From Puccinia triticina (Eukaryota; Basidiomycota; Pucciniomycetes; Pucciniales; Pucciniaceae): a stretch of DNA of 64,000 nt. The notes beneath the pieces are model-generated. The model searched no databases. It saw only the letters and a list, made by a program, of their open reading frames with translations, and was not told the DNA's origin. The translations under genes were made by a program, and so were the position numbers. Position 1 is the stretch's first letter. Every line of letters begins with the position of its first letter. Shown one piece after another: positions 29,384 through 41,200 of this stretch. Location of the stretch: positions 434,001 to 498,000 of the forward strand of contig NC_070569.1 in assembly GCF_026914185.1 (NCBI RefSeq), in the 5' to 3' direction.

Positions 29384-30240
29384 TCCTCCCCCAACTTATT
29401 GTCTGTCCCCAGGCAATGCACCAAAGAGAAGAGTGATCCAGAAAGAGTTGAAGAATGTTGAGTCCAAGAGTCCAAAGTCCAAAGTCCAGTGTTCTTCCTC
29501 CAAAAGGTGAAATCCAAAGTCCTGAGTAGTAATCCAAATCCAAAGAGTCCAGCGTCCAAAGCCAATTAGAATCCAAGTATAATCCAAGTCCAGTATATCT
29601 GAGTCCAAGGTATCCAAGTCCAATCCAAAGTCCAATAGTCCTATGTATCCAGAGTATCCATAGTCCAGTATCCAATCCAAAGAGTCCAGTATCCAAAAGA
29701 AGGTCCAATTATCAATGAGGGGTGAATGTTTAAGAAGATCTAACTCTGCTGAAGGCAATATCCTTGAGACAGACACATATTAGACTAATTTCCACTCTGG
29801 AGAATACAATAATTTTCCCGCCTAACTGAGGCTAAGGAAGAATGCAATGATTGATGATGATTGATTGATGGGGTTGATAATTGTAGTTTCTGAAGGTTGT
29901 GAATGATTTGGAGTTGAATGACTGAATTTCTGAGTATCTGAGTATATAATGTAAAGTTCAGTGAAGAGAATTTGAAGTCCAGAGAAGTTGATAAGCTGTC
30001 CAAAGAATATTCTTGCTTAAGTTGGGTGGTTTCTGAGCTGCAATGTGCTGGAAGAAATTGGTTATAATGGTGAATGAATGAGTGATTGATTTGTTGGTTG
30101 AATAATTCCTAGAATACAGGGTGAAGATGATGAAGAAAATTCCAATATTGTGGTGGTTGGTTGTCCAGTAATTGCTATGAGATGGTAAGAAATAATTATG
30201 GATGGATGGATTCATTGATGGATTGAATTCATTGATGATC
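29384..30240 (-). other. Gypsy 3 tail with imperfect TTGGAC repeats
   Basis: It starts with the polypurine tract. From 29455 to 29710 the minus strand is built from TTGGAC and TTTGGAC units mixed with TATGGAT. Open frames there are repeat artefacts (Leu/Asp/Trp-rich). 29760-30240 is AT-rich with nothing recognised. Confidence 0.6.
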
Positions 30241-30494
30241 CATCATTCTCTTCTCCATGATGATGATTCTTTTCTTTCCCTTCCTTCTCTTCCATTATTC
30301 TTGAGTACTTGACTCCTTTTAATTTCCCCATGTCCACTACGAAAAAAAGCGTTAATTTTTGTACAGATGAGGAATGGAACATGTGTCCATGCGCGCGTGC
30401 TGTCGAAAGAGGGGTCCAGTTGTCTGAGCGGGGGCTCCAAGCGGGAGGCGCGCGTGCGGAATGACGAAAAGAAAAATAGAAATTGATCGACCTG

Positions 30495-30960
30495 TATCTC
30501 CGGAACGGCTCGATGAAAATTCTTGAAACCAAGTTCATTCGAAAGAGGCGATTCTGCAGATTAAAATGGTATATACTGGTTATTTTTAAGGGTTGAGTAT
30601 CGATTGTGTAGGGCCGGTTAAAGATCCAAGCAAGACCCGCGGGCGCGCGTAGTAGTAAAGCCGTGCAGATTAAGAGACCACTTCCTCCAGATATAACTCA
30701 AAAACCCGTCGATGAAATTTTCTAATTACGAGCTCATTTGAAAGGCAAGAAGGAGGAGATGAAACTAGAATAGATTGATATTGAGATTCCTTTCGGCCGA
30801 TAGGTCGCCGTAAACGTTTAATGAATGGCACCCGCGGGGCCGCGTAAATCCTAGGGAAACTTTGAGGGGTTATAACTTCTAAACGGCTCGATAGAATCGT
30901 CCAGAACCGAGTTCAAATGAAAGGCAAGATCGCATTTATGAAGACTGTAATGATCAATAT
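30495..30960 (+). repeat. Three diverged tandem modules of about 190-200 bp
   Basis: Near 30497, 30698 and 30877 the plus strand repeats ATAACTC..AAACGGCTCGATGAAA. Each copy is followed about 25 bp later by GAGTTCATTTGAAAGGCAAG or a close variant. A GC-rich GCGCGCGT-like stretch lies 30-60 bp upstream of each. Copies differ widely, but the core is clear. No coding was found. It lies between gypsy 3 sequence and the antisense gene. Confidence 0.55.
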
Positions 30961-31381
30961 TAAATTTGAAGCCGGCCGACCGATTATTCGAGCGATTAAA
31001 GCTTTATTATGATTTTCCGCGGTTTCCATCGTATAGGAGTTGAAGGGAGATGAATACATGATGAAATACTCTTAAGGTAACGCCAAGGAGCTGTCCAATT
31101 AGACTCCTGAAGCTGGCCAATTGATTGAAAAAAGTTATAGGCGAAAAGAATGACGTGAAAGCGTTCCAAGAATTTAATTAAACTGGGTCGAACACCAGAG
31201 TCAACATTAAGAAAATGAAAGAGAATCCGCGCCACACGATTCTGAAAGGTAAAGGCGTCCATAGTGACGTCATAAAATGAAGAAAAATGAGTATCTATAA
31301 GGTCCAGGTCGTCGGCCAACGGAAAAGTTCCGTTATCGCATTCAATATCCGTAATGTTTGCCTCCAGCGCCACTTCCACGC

Positions 31382-32557
31382 TGTGGTGTGCCAAATCTGT
31401 TTCAAGTATCAAATTGCATAAAGTCTTGGTTCACTGTATGAGAAGGAGGCATATTCTGGGATGTATTATTGCATGATTAGATTCTACAGGTCATTTAAAC
31501 CCTAGTCACTCACTTGAACCACTAGGCTAGCTCCACTCAGTCAAAAGTTATTTGGATTAAACTGTTTGTGACATAACTCAATTAAATACTATAGAATTAT
31601 ATTTGGTAGTACATAGTATAGAATCAGGTACAAGTACATAGTTAGGGTGTAGTTTATACAGGTGCACACACGTACCCCTGTATGTTCGCATGACATCATC
31701 AGTCACATGTTGGATCACACGTTTATCAGAAGGCTCACTAGCTAAATTCCCTCAACGGAAGCTTCCATGCAGCAAAAATCCCTCAATGGAAGCTTCCATG
31801 CAGCAAAAATCCCTCACAGGAGAAGTCACACCAGCATAAATCCCTCAACTGACTTCCCCACCAGCAAAAATCCCTCACATTTTACTATATAAGGAGCATG
31901 TCTTCCCTCCTCAGTGGGGGATGCCACTCAGGCAATCCTAATCAGAACACACATCTCACTCAGAAGCTACAAGCTAAAATCAACATAAATCCACTAGTGT
32001 GATCTCAATCAAGTTGCCCATCAACATCTTTCATACCTCAGAGGATATATAAGTAGTCAAGTAGCAAGCATCACCACTTGTGCTCTTAACAAGTCAAAGT
32101 GATCTTAACCCATTGTACTCTTAACTGAAGGTTGAGGAGGAGGGCAAAAGACACTTTGAATAGTTCACATCTTCCATTAGTCTTTTTTTTTTCGCAACAT
32201 TCTATATCTCAGCACATACTTCTCTCACTCAATAAACATATAAACCATATAAAACATATCTTACGTTCCTACTGATTTCCACCACCAACTCCATTTCCCC
32301 TGTATCCACTCAACATTTCCGCTGAATTCAAGTTTGATCTAGGTTTGATTAGAGACTGCTACATATAGTTATCTCTATCATTAGTTTGCCACAACAATAA
32401 AAATAAATTTGTTGTGATAACTCTTGTGTAGTATTATAGAGGGGCAGGTCTTTCAAACCACCCGTAACAGTTGTAAAAGCTTCATACATACTTGAAATAT
32501 TATAACTGCTATTTCCCCCTCGCAGAACTGCCACCCGTCCCAAAAGGAGTTCTCACA
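31382..32557 (+). repeat. Gypsy 2 5' LTR
   Basis: 1176 bp starting TGTGGTGTGCC and ending TTCTCACA. It holds five copies of AGCAAAAATCCCTCA (31740-31875), TATA box TATATAAGG at 31886-31894, and poly(A)-like AATAAACATATAAA near 32231. Confidence 0.95.
31738..31894 (+). promoter_or_regulatory. Gypsy 2 U3 promoter: five ATCCCTCA motifs and TATA box
   Basis: AGCTAAATTCCCTCAA, two AGCAAAAATCCCTCA, AGCATAAATCCCTCAA and AGCAAAAATCCCTCAC are spaced about 20-35 bp apart, directly upstream of TATATAAGG. The same array is in the 3' LTR at 48934-49090. Confidence 0.65.
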
Positions 32558-32559
32558 TC

Positions 32560-32577
32560 TGGTGTCCCAACAGTGGC
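32560..32577 (+). promoter_or_regulatory. Gypsy 2 primer-binding site
   Basis: TGGTGTCCCAACAGTGGC, 2 nt after the 5' LTR, identical to gypsy 1 and gypsy 3. Confidence 0.85.
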
Positions 32578-32807
32578 CTACAAATTCAGAAGATCAACGA
32601 TAAAAAAAAAAAGATTTATCAGCAACACGAAATCAATAAACAGTGGATAACAATACAGACGGAAACCAAGACGAGGAGAGGATTTGGCACAACCTTGGCT
32701 TGTCGGAACAGGAAAGAGAATTTGTCAGCGAATACATTGACGCGGTCCCCCGAGGCGACAAGGACATCCACAAGACCTTAGCAAGTGTGCTACAAGGAAA
32801 CAACACA

Positions 32808-35252
32808 ATGGCTGAATCAAGTAACAACCCAGAAGTGACTCTCAAGGACAAAGAAGAGGAGATTTCTCAGCTACAAGCTTCGCTGGAAGAAATGATGCAG
32901 GAAATGAGGGAAATGCGCAAGGAACGAGAAAGAATGCAGGCCTTACTTCACACACCTAAAAATACACCAGCCCCAGCACAACGGACTGCCTTAAGATTTG
33001 CCATGTCAACCCCTTACGCAGATAGGGCACAAGGATTAGACACAACTATTGGAGCAGGAGATGAAACATTCTTAATGTCCCCAGGGCCATTACCTACAGC
33101 AGGAGGTCCATCACCAGAATCAAGTCAGGCCCGGCCCCGTACTAAAATCACCTTGCCAGACGAGCGTAAAGGAGTCATACTAGACGTAAAAAAGACGAAC
33201 CTTCACTTTGACGGTACAGAAGTAGAAACATTTATACAGAGGGTAGAGAAAGTTGCTTCTATTCAAGGCGCTGGTGCAATTGATCTTGCATTTCAACTGC
33301 CACTCATCATTAATAATAAGAAGATAAGTGAAGCTTTGGAGCAGATGGAAGGACACGAGACGGGCAATTGGGAGCTTCTAAAGAAACAGATGATTAGGAA
33401 ATGGGGAAGGGCTATTCCATTCAGGAAATATAGGGAGGATGCCATACCACAGTTGATCCAGAAGGCTCAAGAAAGTCAGGGTATTAAAACTAGAGTTGAA
33501 TACAAAAAGTTTGTTGGTGAGCTTGAAGAAATGACAGATTATTTTGCTCGAATGGGATACAGTCACTTGAACCCAGAAAGCGGGAATCCTCTTTGGAGGG
33601 CTCTTTCCCCTGAGCTAAAGAAAGAAGTCACCAAAGAGTTAGCTCACGCCAAGGAGCTCAAGAAAACCATAGATGGGCGTAATATCATTCCAGAACTAGA
33701 TACTTTAAAGAAATATGTTGACATGGCTCTAATAATCATTGATTTTGATGATGATGAGGCCACATCAGCTACTAAAGAATTGCCCAAAAAGAAGGTTGCA
33801 ATTCAAGATCCTACTGAGACAGAGGAGTTGAAAGAGAAAGTAAAGAAGCTCACCAATGCACTAGAATACCAGACTAGAGCTGCACCTCCTCATCTTAGCA
33901 GGCCTTCATCACCCGGATTTTCAGAATCAAGACCAGGATTCTCAGACACACGGCCCCGTTTTACACCATTAGAGTGCTACTACTGTAAAGAGAGACACAC
34001 TTTATCTGAGTGTGAATCATACAACCAGGACATACAAACTAGAAGGGTGTTCAGATATCAAGGGGTTTACTACTATCCAAATAGGCAGCCCATTGTAGTA
34101 GAAAACAACTCTTCGGTACGGCAGATGGTGCAGAGATTCCATGAGGAGCCAGATACTGGACGTTCTCCCTCTAAAGAAAACCAGGGACCAACATCTGCGG
34201 TAATAGAGTTAGAAGAGTGGGGATCTTGGGTTCCACCACAAATGCACATTGATGAGGAAGAGCTACAAAACAACATTGGATTTGGGCTCAGAAAATCACA
34301 AAGGATTCAGGAGAAGAACAACCCACCAAACAGTCAACCATTACCTACCAAAAATCAAGAGTCAACCAGCAAGACTCCACCACCCAATCAGGAAGCATTG
34401 AAAGCCCCCATTAGAAGAAAGAGCTTTCCAGGATCCTGGCTGGAGGAGGAAGAAAATGCAGAGGAAGAGGCAGCGCAGCATAAGCCATCTGCATTCAAAA
34501 AGGGTAGACAATCTAGTGATACACCTCAAGGAAGGAAGGAGGAGTTAACCAGCAAACTAGACAAAACCATACGCAACGAATTTTATAAGCAGACATATAC
34601 ACTCACGTTAGAGGAAATCATAAAGATTGCTCCACATTTCCTGAAGGGTCTACAGGAATCCCAACCAGAATCTGAAACAACCGGGAAAGAAGTAAACAAT
34701 GGTCAATTGAATTGTTCTATTGGAATTGAACCCGAAGAGGAAGAAAACACACGTCTCAATTACGCTTGCCCTGTTGGGATGGTAGATATGACCATCAACA
34801 AAAGGAAAATCAGGACCTTAGTTGATACAGGTGCAGAAATGAACATCATCCCAGACACTCTGGCAGATCAGTTAGGATTAGTAACAACAGAGATTTTTAT
34901 GCGTCTTAGAGGGATTGGAGGCCATTTTACACCAATTGTTGGATTAGCAGAAAATATACCGGTTAGCGTGCTTCCTGGCTACATCCATTTGGCCAATTTT
35001 TTTGTTGTCAGAGGTTCCGTCCACACAGTCCTGGGTCGTCCATTCCTGGCAGATCATAACATAAGATTAGAGTTGTCCAATCAGAAGGGGGAGGTCTTGA
35101 GTTTCCCTGACTCAGAAGGTAGAAGAATGTGCATACCTATCTGCTTACCCAGCACACCAGGCTGGCACAAGGAACCTCCTAAGCTTCGACAGAATTGTTC
35201 CTTTCAAGTGGTTGATTGGGATTTTTGGGACAGCTTGGAAAGAATATGCTAA
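32808..35252 (+). CDS. Gypsy 2 Gag-protease polyprotein
   Basis: The open frame runs from 32643 to TAA at 35252. The first ATG in frame is at 32808, giving about 814 residues. A coiled-coil-like Glu/Met-rich start (KEEEISQLQASLEEMMQEMR) is followed by the capsid region (NLHFDGTEVETFIQRVEKVA). A short zinc knuckle CYYCKERHTLSEC (CX2CX3HX4C, about 33976) comes next, then a charged linker and retropepsin with VDTGAEMNIIP (about 34824) and HTVLGRPFLADH. Gag builds the particle and protease matures it. There are no stops. Pol is not fused: the next frame overlaps the end in the -1 register. Confidence 0.9.
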   Translation: MAESSNNPEVTLKDKEEEISQLQASLEEMMQEMREMRKERERMQALLHTPKNTPAPAQRTALRFAMSTPYADRAQGLDTTIGAGDETFLMSPGPLPTAGGPSPESSQARPRTKITLPDERKGVILDVKKTNLHFDGTEVETFIQRVEKVASIQGAGAIDLAFQLPLIINNKKISEALEQMEGHETGNWELLKKQMIRKWGRAIPFRKYREDAIPQLIQKAQESQGIKTRVEYKKFVGELEEMTDYFARMGYSHLNPESGNPLWRALSPELKKEVTKELAHAKELKKTIDGRNIIPELDTLKKYVDMALIIIDFDDDEATSATKELPKKKVAIQDPTETEELKEKVKKLTNALEYQTRAAPPHLSRPSSPGFSESRPGFSDTRPRFTPLECYYCKERHTLSECESYNQDIQTRRVFRYQGVYYYPNRQPIVVENNSSVRQMVQRFHEEPDTGRSPSKENQGPTSAVIELEEWGSWVPPQMHIDEEELQNNIGFGLRKSQRIQEKNNPPNSQPLPTKNQESTSKTPPPNQEALKAPIRRKSFPGSWLEEEENAEEEAAQHKPSAFKKGRQSSDTPQGRKEELTSKLDKTIRNEFYKQTYTLTLEEIIKIAPHFLKGLQESQPESETTGKEVNNGQLNCSIGIEPEEEENTRLNYACPVGMVDMTINKRKIRTLVDTGAEMNIIPDTLADQLGLVTTEIFMRLRGIGGHFTPIVGLAENIPVSVLPGYIHLANFFVVRGSVHTVLGRPFLADHNIRLELSNQKGEVLSFPDSEGRRMCIPICLPSTPGWHKEPPKLRQNCSFQVVDWDFWDSLERIC

Positions 35253-35926
35253 ACAAAAAAGAAGAAAATATCCCTGTAATTGACTGGGAGCAGCTGGAAG
35301 ATTTGGAACGTCTTCAAAACCCTTTAAATCAAATTAGGGAGGAAGAAAGCCCACATCAAACAGATATACCATGTAGCTCCATTCCTGATCAAAATATAAC
35401 AAAGGAAGACCCATGGAGAGTTTACCTGTCAGAACCAGTAAATTGGGCCAATGAGATGGGCGCTGCTAGTCTCACAGAGGATGAACAAAGGCGCACAGAT
35501 TTACAACTTGCAGAGGCAGAAGTAGCATGGGCATCAGAACCCCACAGATATACCATAGAACTGGGTTTGGAGTGGTACTGGATTGAGCACTATATTCCCC
35601 GCCGGTTCAGGGATGTTTTTGACGAAAGAAACAGGCCAAAGAGGGGAAGAAAGGGGCAAGAATGGCTCCGGGAGTTACCAGGAGGGTTCACCGACTCACT
35701 GGATTTTTTGCAGCTTTTGAACTTCTCAGCTGGGGAAGCTTTTGTTAGGCACGGCACTTGGACTTCACGTTTTGGTTTTGTCAGTAGCAAAACACGACAG
35801 AGCTTGTATTCCGGTGGTGGTAAGAAGTGGTATAGGACTCATGTCTCTAGTCAAAATCCTAAAATAGATAAATGGAGGAAACACAAGTTTTATCCTGCCA
35901 CTCTTGGGGGGGCAGATGTTTGTTAA
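35216..35926 (+). CDS. Gypsy 2 extra frame after protease, function unknown
   Basis: 236 codons overlapping the end of Gag-protease by 37 nt in the -1 frame, so it could be made by frameshifting. An ATG lies at 35255 (MLNKKEEN). The first half is acidic (EEESPHQTDIPC). The middle has YTIELGLEWYWIEHYIPRRF and FRDVFDERNRPKRGRKGQEW, the end basic (KIDKWRKHKFYPA). It occupies the place where gypsy 1 and gypsy 3 run straight into RT. I recognise no domain. It may be a displaced 5' part of pol or an accessory protein. Confidence 0.6.
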   Translation: MGFLGQLGKNMLNKKEENIPVIDWEQLEDLERLQNPLNQIREEESPHQTDIPCSSIPDQNITKEDPWRVYLSEPVNWANEMGAASLTEDEQRRTDLQLAEAEVAWASEPHRYTIELGLEWYWIEHYIPRRFRDVFDERNRPKRGRKGQEWLRELPGGFTDSLDFLQLLNFSAGEAFVRHGTWTSRFGFVSSKTRQSLYSGGGKKWYRTHVSSQNPKIDKWRKHKFYPATLGGADVC

Positions 35927-36050
35927 ACAAAAAAACAAATAAGCAATGTTTTTTTTTTCCCTTTCTTTGAATTTCTATGAATATGATTAGAGTTAGAGAT
36001 AGGCAGAGGAGGAAACAAGCTTTCTGTGTTATTAAGGGAGAGAGGAAAAG

Positions 36051-36087
<37 letters not shown>

Positions 36088-36289
36088 GGGTTGACTACTG
36101 GAGACGGTAGCATCAACCACTCATTTTTTTTTTTGTGTGTTGTCCATTACTTTACTGTACCAGTTAAATTTCAGAATCCGCCAGTCTGCTCCATCACATC
36201 AGGACTGGAAGAGGGTGCATAAAAAAAAAAAGGGGGAAATATATTAAGTTAGCAAGTTGTAGAGTGTGTATAGAAATAAGATAGAACTT
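35927..36289. other. Homopolymer-rich junction between gypsy 2 frames and the antisense gene
   Basis: An A-run of about 30 followed by GGGGGG ends near 36088. It is followed by a short hairpin-forming stretch (GGTTGACTAC with GTAGCATCAACC, 36086-36117). A second A-run with GGGGG lies near 36221. This marks the edge of the antisense gene block. Confidence 0.5.
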
Positions 36290-37593
36290 ACTAGAAATAA
36301 ACAGATTTAATGTACCAGTCTTCCGCGGCATACATTGCATTGGTAATCTCACCAATAGCTCCCCATTCGTCGCGAAGGGGGCTGAAACCAGTGAGAAAAG
36401 GTTCAAGGACTTGAAGGAGTTGGAGAAAAGCGGCCCGGAACCGGACGCGAGGATCGGTCGGGGGCAGGTTCACGGTAGGAGCGCGGAACAGAAGAGGATC
36501 GATTGCAGGAGGAGGCGGCGAGGCGAGGCGGAAGTGAGCTTGGAAGGGGTCGTGAAATTCAAAGGTTAAGGGGTTGTTGTTGTTGGGAGAGCGGAGGACA
36601 GTGTTGAGGAACGTATTGGTAGCAGTCTCTAGAGCGGTCCGTTGGAGTTCACTGTGATCGGAGAAGCAAGGGGTGCTTGGTCGCGGCAATAAGACGTCCG
36701 ACGAGGGAGAAGCCTCAACAGGAGCTTTGCAAACTCCTACCAGAAAAAAAAAAGGAAGAAGAAGAAAAGAAAACGGTCAGATAGAGCAAACAGGAAGGAG
36801 ACTATACTGGCATCACGAGTAAACCTACTTTCAGATTGCGCCGCCACGAAGCGGCCCTTCGCGTCTCTAAGACGGGCCTGAGGGGGCTTGGGTTTAGCCT
36901 GAATTTGCCCGGAAAAGCGAGCTCGGCGGGATCTCGGCCTGGATCTTCTGCGAAGGGATTTGGATGGGTGGTAGGTTGGATCGCTGGGGTCGTCGTTGAT
37001 ACTTGAGCAGGAGCTTGGAAGCTCAGTCATGGATTTATATCCAAGGGTTGGCTGAAAGGGGCCTTCGGATGGTTCCTTATCACCTGCAAGAGAGGGAGGA
37101 GGAACCAGTCAGCAAACAGGGGACGAAAAACGTTGTAAAAAAGGTGGATACCTAGCTCATAAGCCTCGATTAGTCCAGTCGCGACGGTGGTGTCGACTGT
37201 AACCATGGGTTCCACCGGGTCAGGAGTATCTTTGCGCGAATCAATACCTTTTTAAAGAAGGTAGTGTTGGGCGCTGTCGTCAGCAGTGGAAGGATAAGGT
37301 AACAGTCAAACAGAAGGGAATGCAGCATACAGTCGTCGAGTTCGTACTCTCCGTCCTGATCAGATAGTGCAACGGCGGACATAGCCCTTTGGTCACATGG
37401 CCGAGCTGCCGCTATCAAGCGTTCCCGTCGTTCGCCAAATGTTTCGCCTAGCCAGGAAGCGACTGAGAGCAGCAAGCATTAGTGTATACGGATTAGAAGA
37501 GGATTTTTGCTCAGCTACTTACCTGGCTGGAGGCTGTCGTCAATGATTGATGGTGGGACTAAAAATAAATAAAAATGAGCAGGATGCCAGACA

Positions 37594-37718
37594 TGTTGTG
37601 ACATTAGATTAGATCTCGACGGCGACACCTGTCACAGGTTGTGTACATAGACTATTTATCTCCTTTTCCTCTCTCTTGTGAAGAAAAGTATCGATTATTG
37701 CGAGCTACACTCACAACA
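37594..37718 (+). repeat. Copia 2 5' LTR (125 bp)
   Basis: Very short LTR, identical to 43180-43304. It contains inverted motif ACACCTGTCACAGGTTGTGT. Confidence 0.95.
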
Positions 37719-37729
37719 GGTTATGAGCC
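37719..37729 (+). promoter_or_regulatory. Copia 2 primer-binding site matching the initiator tRNA-Met anticodon arm
   Basis: GGTTATGAGCC directly follows the LTR. Its complement GGCTCATAACC is the anticodon stem-loop of initiator tRNA-Met (CAT anticodon), nucleotides 30-40, not the CCA end. This matches the half-tRNA priming known for Drosophila copia and yeast Ty5. Confidence 0.7.
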
Positions 37730-38256
37730 TCTCGTTGGAGTAGCTCAAATTCTTTCGCAACAAATTCACAAGCCGGCCATAGGACGAGAACAACATCAGT
37801 AGTCTGCCTCACCACAGACGAGCCTCCCCATCGTTGTCTTTCATCGACGAGCACCAGTAGTCCGCCGGCTATTTTTTTTTTCTTTCTTTCTTCTTTTCTC
37901 CCTCGTGTCTATCACCTCTTTCGTCCGACGATCAATCAGACAACAAAACTTCCGATATCACACTCCGACAACAAACAAACTCTATAATACCCAGTTTAAG
38001 AGCTTGAGTCGGGCTAGAGCCAAATTTTCCTAACTCTGTATCTTACGGCTAGTGCTTTGCAGGCACTTAGGTTGGACTGATCATCCATAACCGTAAGAAC
38101 GGGGCACAGTTTATTGAAACTCAAAGCTTGACGATATTGTCTGAAAATCTGGTCTGAGTTTGTTTGTCCAGCAAGATCCGACCTCAATCATTCTTACTTT
38201 TTTTTCTTCCTTCTTCCCCCTTCTATTTCCGACCATCATCTCTGACCCTTCCCACC

Positions 38257-41200
38257 ATGTCAGACAACAAACCACCTTCTGGACGACTCCAACCTAAACC
38301 TCGTCTCGGAGCGATACCCGGCCTGAGAACGATCGATCGGTCGACACCAAAAAACCCGACAATGAAAACTGTGTTAGGCCCGCAACTGTCTTCCAACGAC
38401 TTCTTCACGAGAAGACTTGGCCGAATTGTATCTGACAACTCACACGATGAAGGCCCGTCGAATTTCCGCGGCAACAAAGGAAAAGGGCCGGACATGTCAG
38501 ACAACGTACCCGAGGAAACCACTTTCCAACCTCGACTCACCGGCCGTGTCATTGGTTCGTCGTCGCAAAACTGGCGCCGTACAGAGTCTGCTCCTCATCT
38601 TGCCGAGAAAGATGCTCCCCAACCCGCCCCACCGCCGCCTCAACAGCTCGGACAATCCGATATCGCCAGCCTTGTTGAGGAAATGAGATTCAGACGTGAA
38701 CTGGACAGTGCTCGGCTGGATGAAGATCGCGCACGACGAGAAGAAGACCGGGCCCGCCGATTGGCTGAAGAAAACATCACCCACCGACGTCGAGAACTCG
38801 ATGAACAGTCCAAGATCTCATCGATAGTCAACTCGGCGATCAACAAGCTCGATGCCGAGGACATACTCAAGCCGGACGGATCGAACGTGCGGAGATGGGA
38901 AGACGCCCTCAGACTCACGGCTTTTGAGCGCTTCCACGATCAACACTTCTTTACACCTCGAGAAGGCATGGTTGTCGACCCCTACTATGAAGCGATAGCG
39001 CGAGGCATCATCCACTCGTCCGTTCATGCCGACCTCTCGTACGATCTAGTTGACTACGACAATTCGGCAGCTGTTTACGAGCACCTCCTTTCGAAATTTC
39101 GGATAATCAATCGGGCCAAGCAACTACACACGTGGGAGTCCCTGAAAAAGATTTCACTGTCCGATTACAGTAGTTCGGCGGAAGCAATTGCTGCCGTAGA
39201 CCGGTGCGCAAGGTCATTTCGGGAGCAAGGCGTTGATCTTACTTGGGACAACATCATCAGCTTCATCTTCCAGGGAAACCTCCGAGACCACCTGGGCTCA
39301 ACGGTTGATAGAAAGGTGGACTTGTTCATGGAGACTCATGAACATGAATTACCGACGTCCGGCGATATACTGCGATTCTGGGAGGCGGCGAGGACGGAAC
39401 ACCGACTAGCCACTGAGACGGGACGTTCGGATTCTTCGGCTCTATCCGTCCAGCTAGCTAGCCGAGAGAAGACTAGCGCCCCAGGATCCGTTTCAGGAAC
39501 CACTCCCACCGCTCACGATGAACACGAAATCTCGGCACTAGCGGTGAGCAAGCCACCGACATGCTACATCTGCAAACAAGTAGGACATATGTCTTCCAGC
39601 TGCCCCTCCAGCCGTAAGAACAATCTGAATGCCAGACCTGTGCCTCAACGACCCACCGGCGCACCGAGCTTCCCACCATGCTCGGTGACATACAACTTTG
39701 ACCGGATCCCCTATATCAAGCCGATCCAACCAGAACAGAAGCCCAACACCTCTCATCGACCACCCAACAACTTGCCATCAAAGCCGGATATAACCAAAGT
39801 CCAGCCGAAATCCTTCAAATCTTGTCAAGTCAATCCAAATCTCTTTGCCGAAGAAGACAAAGATCCAACCGAGTACGTTTTCGACAATGAAGATCTCTCG
39901 GCTGAACCATCTGGACACCAATTCAACCTGCGCGAAATGATCATCGATCGTGACGGGCAAGAAGTCATATGGGATTCCGGTGCCTCTGACAATGTGACTG
40001 GGGATAGGTATGCGTTACATGACTTCAAATTGCTCGACCGTCCTATCGCCGTCAAAGTTGCGACTGACTCAGCCTGTGATTACATTACAGGCATGGGTAC
40101 CTTGAGATTTGTCGGGACGAACGGGGCGATCATCGTAGTTAAAAAGGTTTACTACTGTGAGCGTGCCCGTTCTACGCTTTTATCAATTGCGGCCTTCAAG
40201 AAATCTGACGCTCTGTTCAACGTGAATGGAAACTTTGACTCGATCGACCTAGTCTCACGCACGGGAAGTGTCCTTCTACACAGCAAGTTCGACTCAAAGC
40301 GCAACACCTGGCCGCTCCCAATACCCCTTCGGGCGAATGTTTCCTCCATTCCAGACAGTCTTGAATCACCTTCTTGTACCTTCATTTCATCTTCTGTCAA
40401 TGCAAATTCAGTATTCAAGTCCCCAAACCTAGTTGAACATAGCCAGTTCACCTGGAATCCAGAGGAGCTGACCAGTGATGAGAAGACACTTCTTTTTTGG
40501 CACCGCCTGTTTGGGCATGCAAGTTTGAGAAAAATCAGGCGTCTAGTGAAACTTCAACTGGGATATGGACTGCCGACGACAATGCCGACCGGATCAATCA
40601 AGTGCCCGGTTTGTTCCATATGCAAAGCAACGCGCACCTCGGCACTTGGCCCCACCAAGAGATGCATCGATAGACTATCGGTGGTATGTGTAGACCTTAT
40701 GGGTCCTTTTGACACACCAACTATGACTGGAGGAAAATTTGCACTTACAATTCGCGATGTTTTCACGTCCTACAGTGAGGTCCGAATTTTGAAAGCAAAG
40801 AGTGAAGCCGCGGATATGTTGATGCAGACGCTGACCAGATGGGAAACACAACTGGGTTGCAAAATCAAGATCCTGCGTTCGGACAACGGAGGCGAATTCG
40901 ACTCGAAAGTTTTTGCTAAGTTCCTCACTGACAAGGGTATTGTAGCAGAACGGTCATTGCCATACCACCACTTCCAGAATGGAGCGGCTGAACGGTACAA
41001 TCGTACGGTATCCGACATGGGTCGCAGCATCCTTTATGACAGCGAACTAGGGAAGGAATTCTGGGGGTACGCCTTTATGTGGGCGGCCTGGACGATTAAC
41101 CGCATCCCAAACCGAATCACAAAAGAAAAGACACCCTACGAGTTTTTCTTTGGCGATAAACCTCAGCTGGACCGCACACGGGTTTTTGGCTCACGAGCAT

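Noticed and set aside
29355..29776. Leu/Asp/Trp-rich frames as proteins
   Set aside because: They are translations of imperfect TTGGAC repeats.
30996..31412. 138-codon minus-strand frame as the gene next to gypsy 2
   Set aside because: A stop follows soon after joining across gypsy 2, while the plus strand gives a spliced frame with good intron signals. Not fully excluded.
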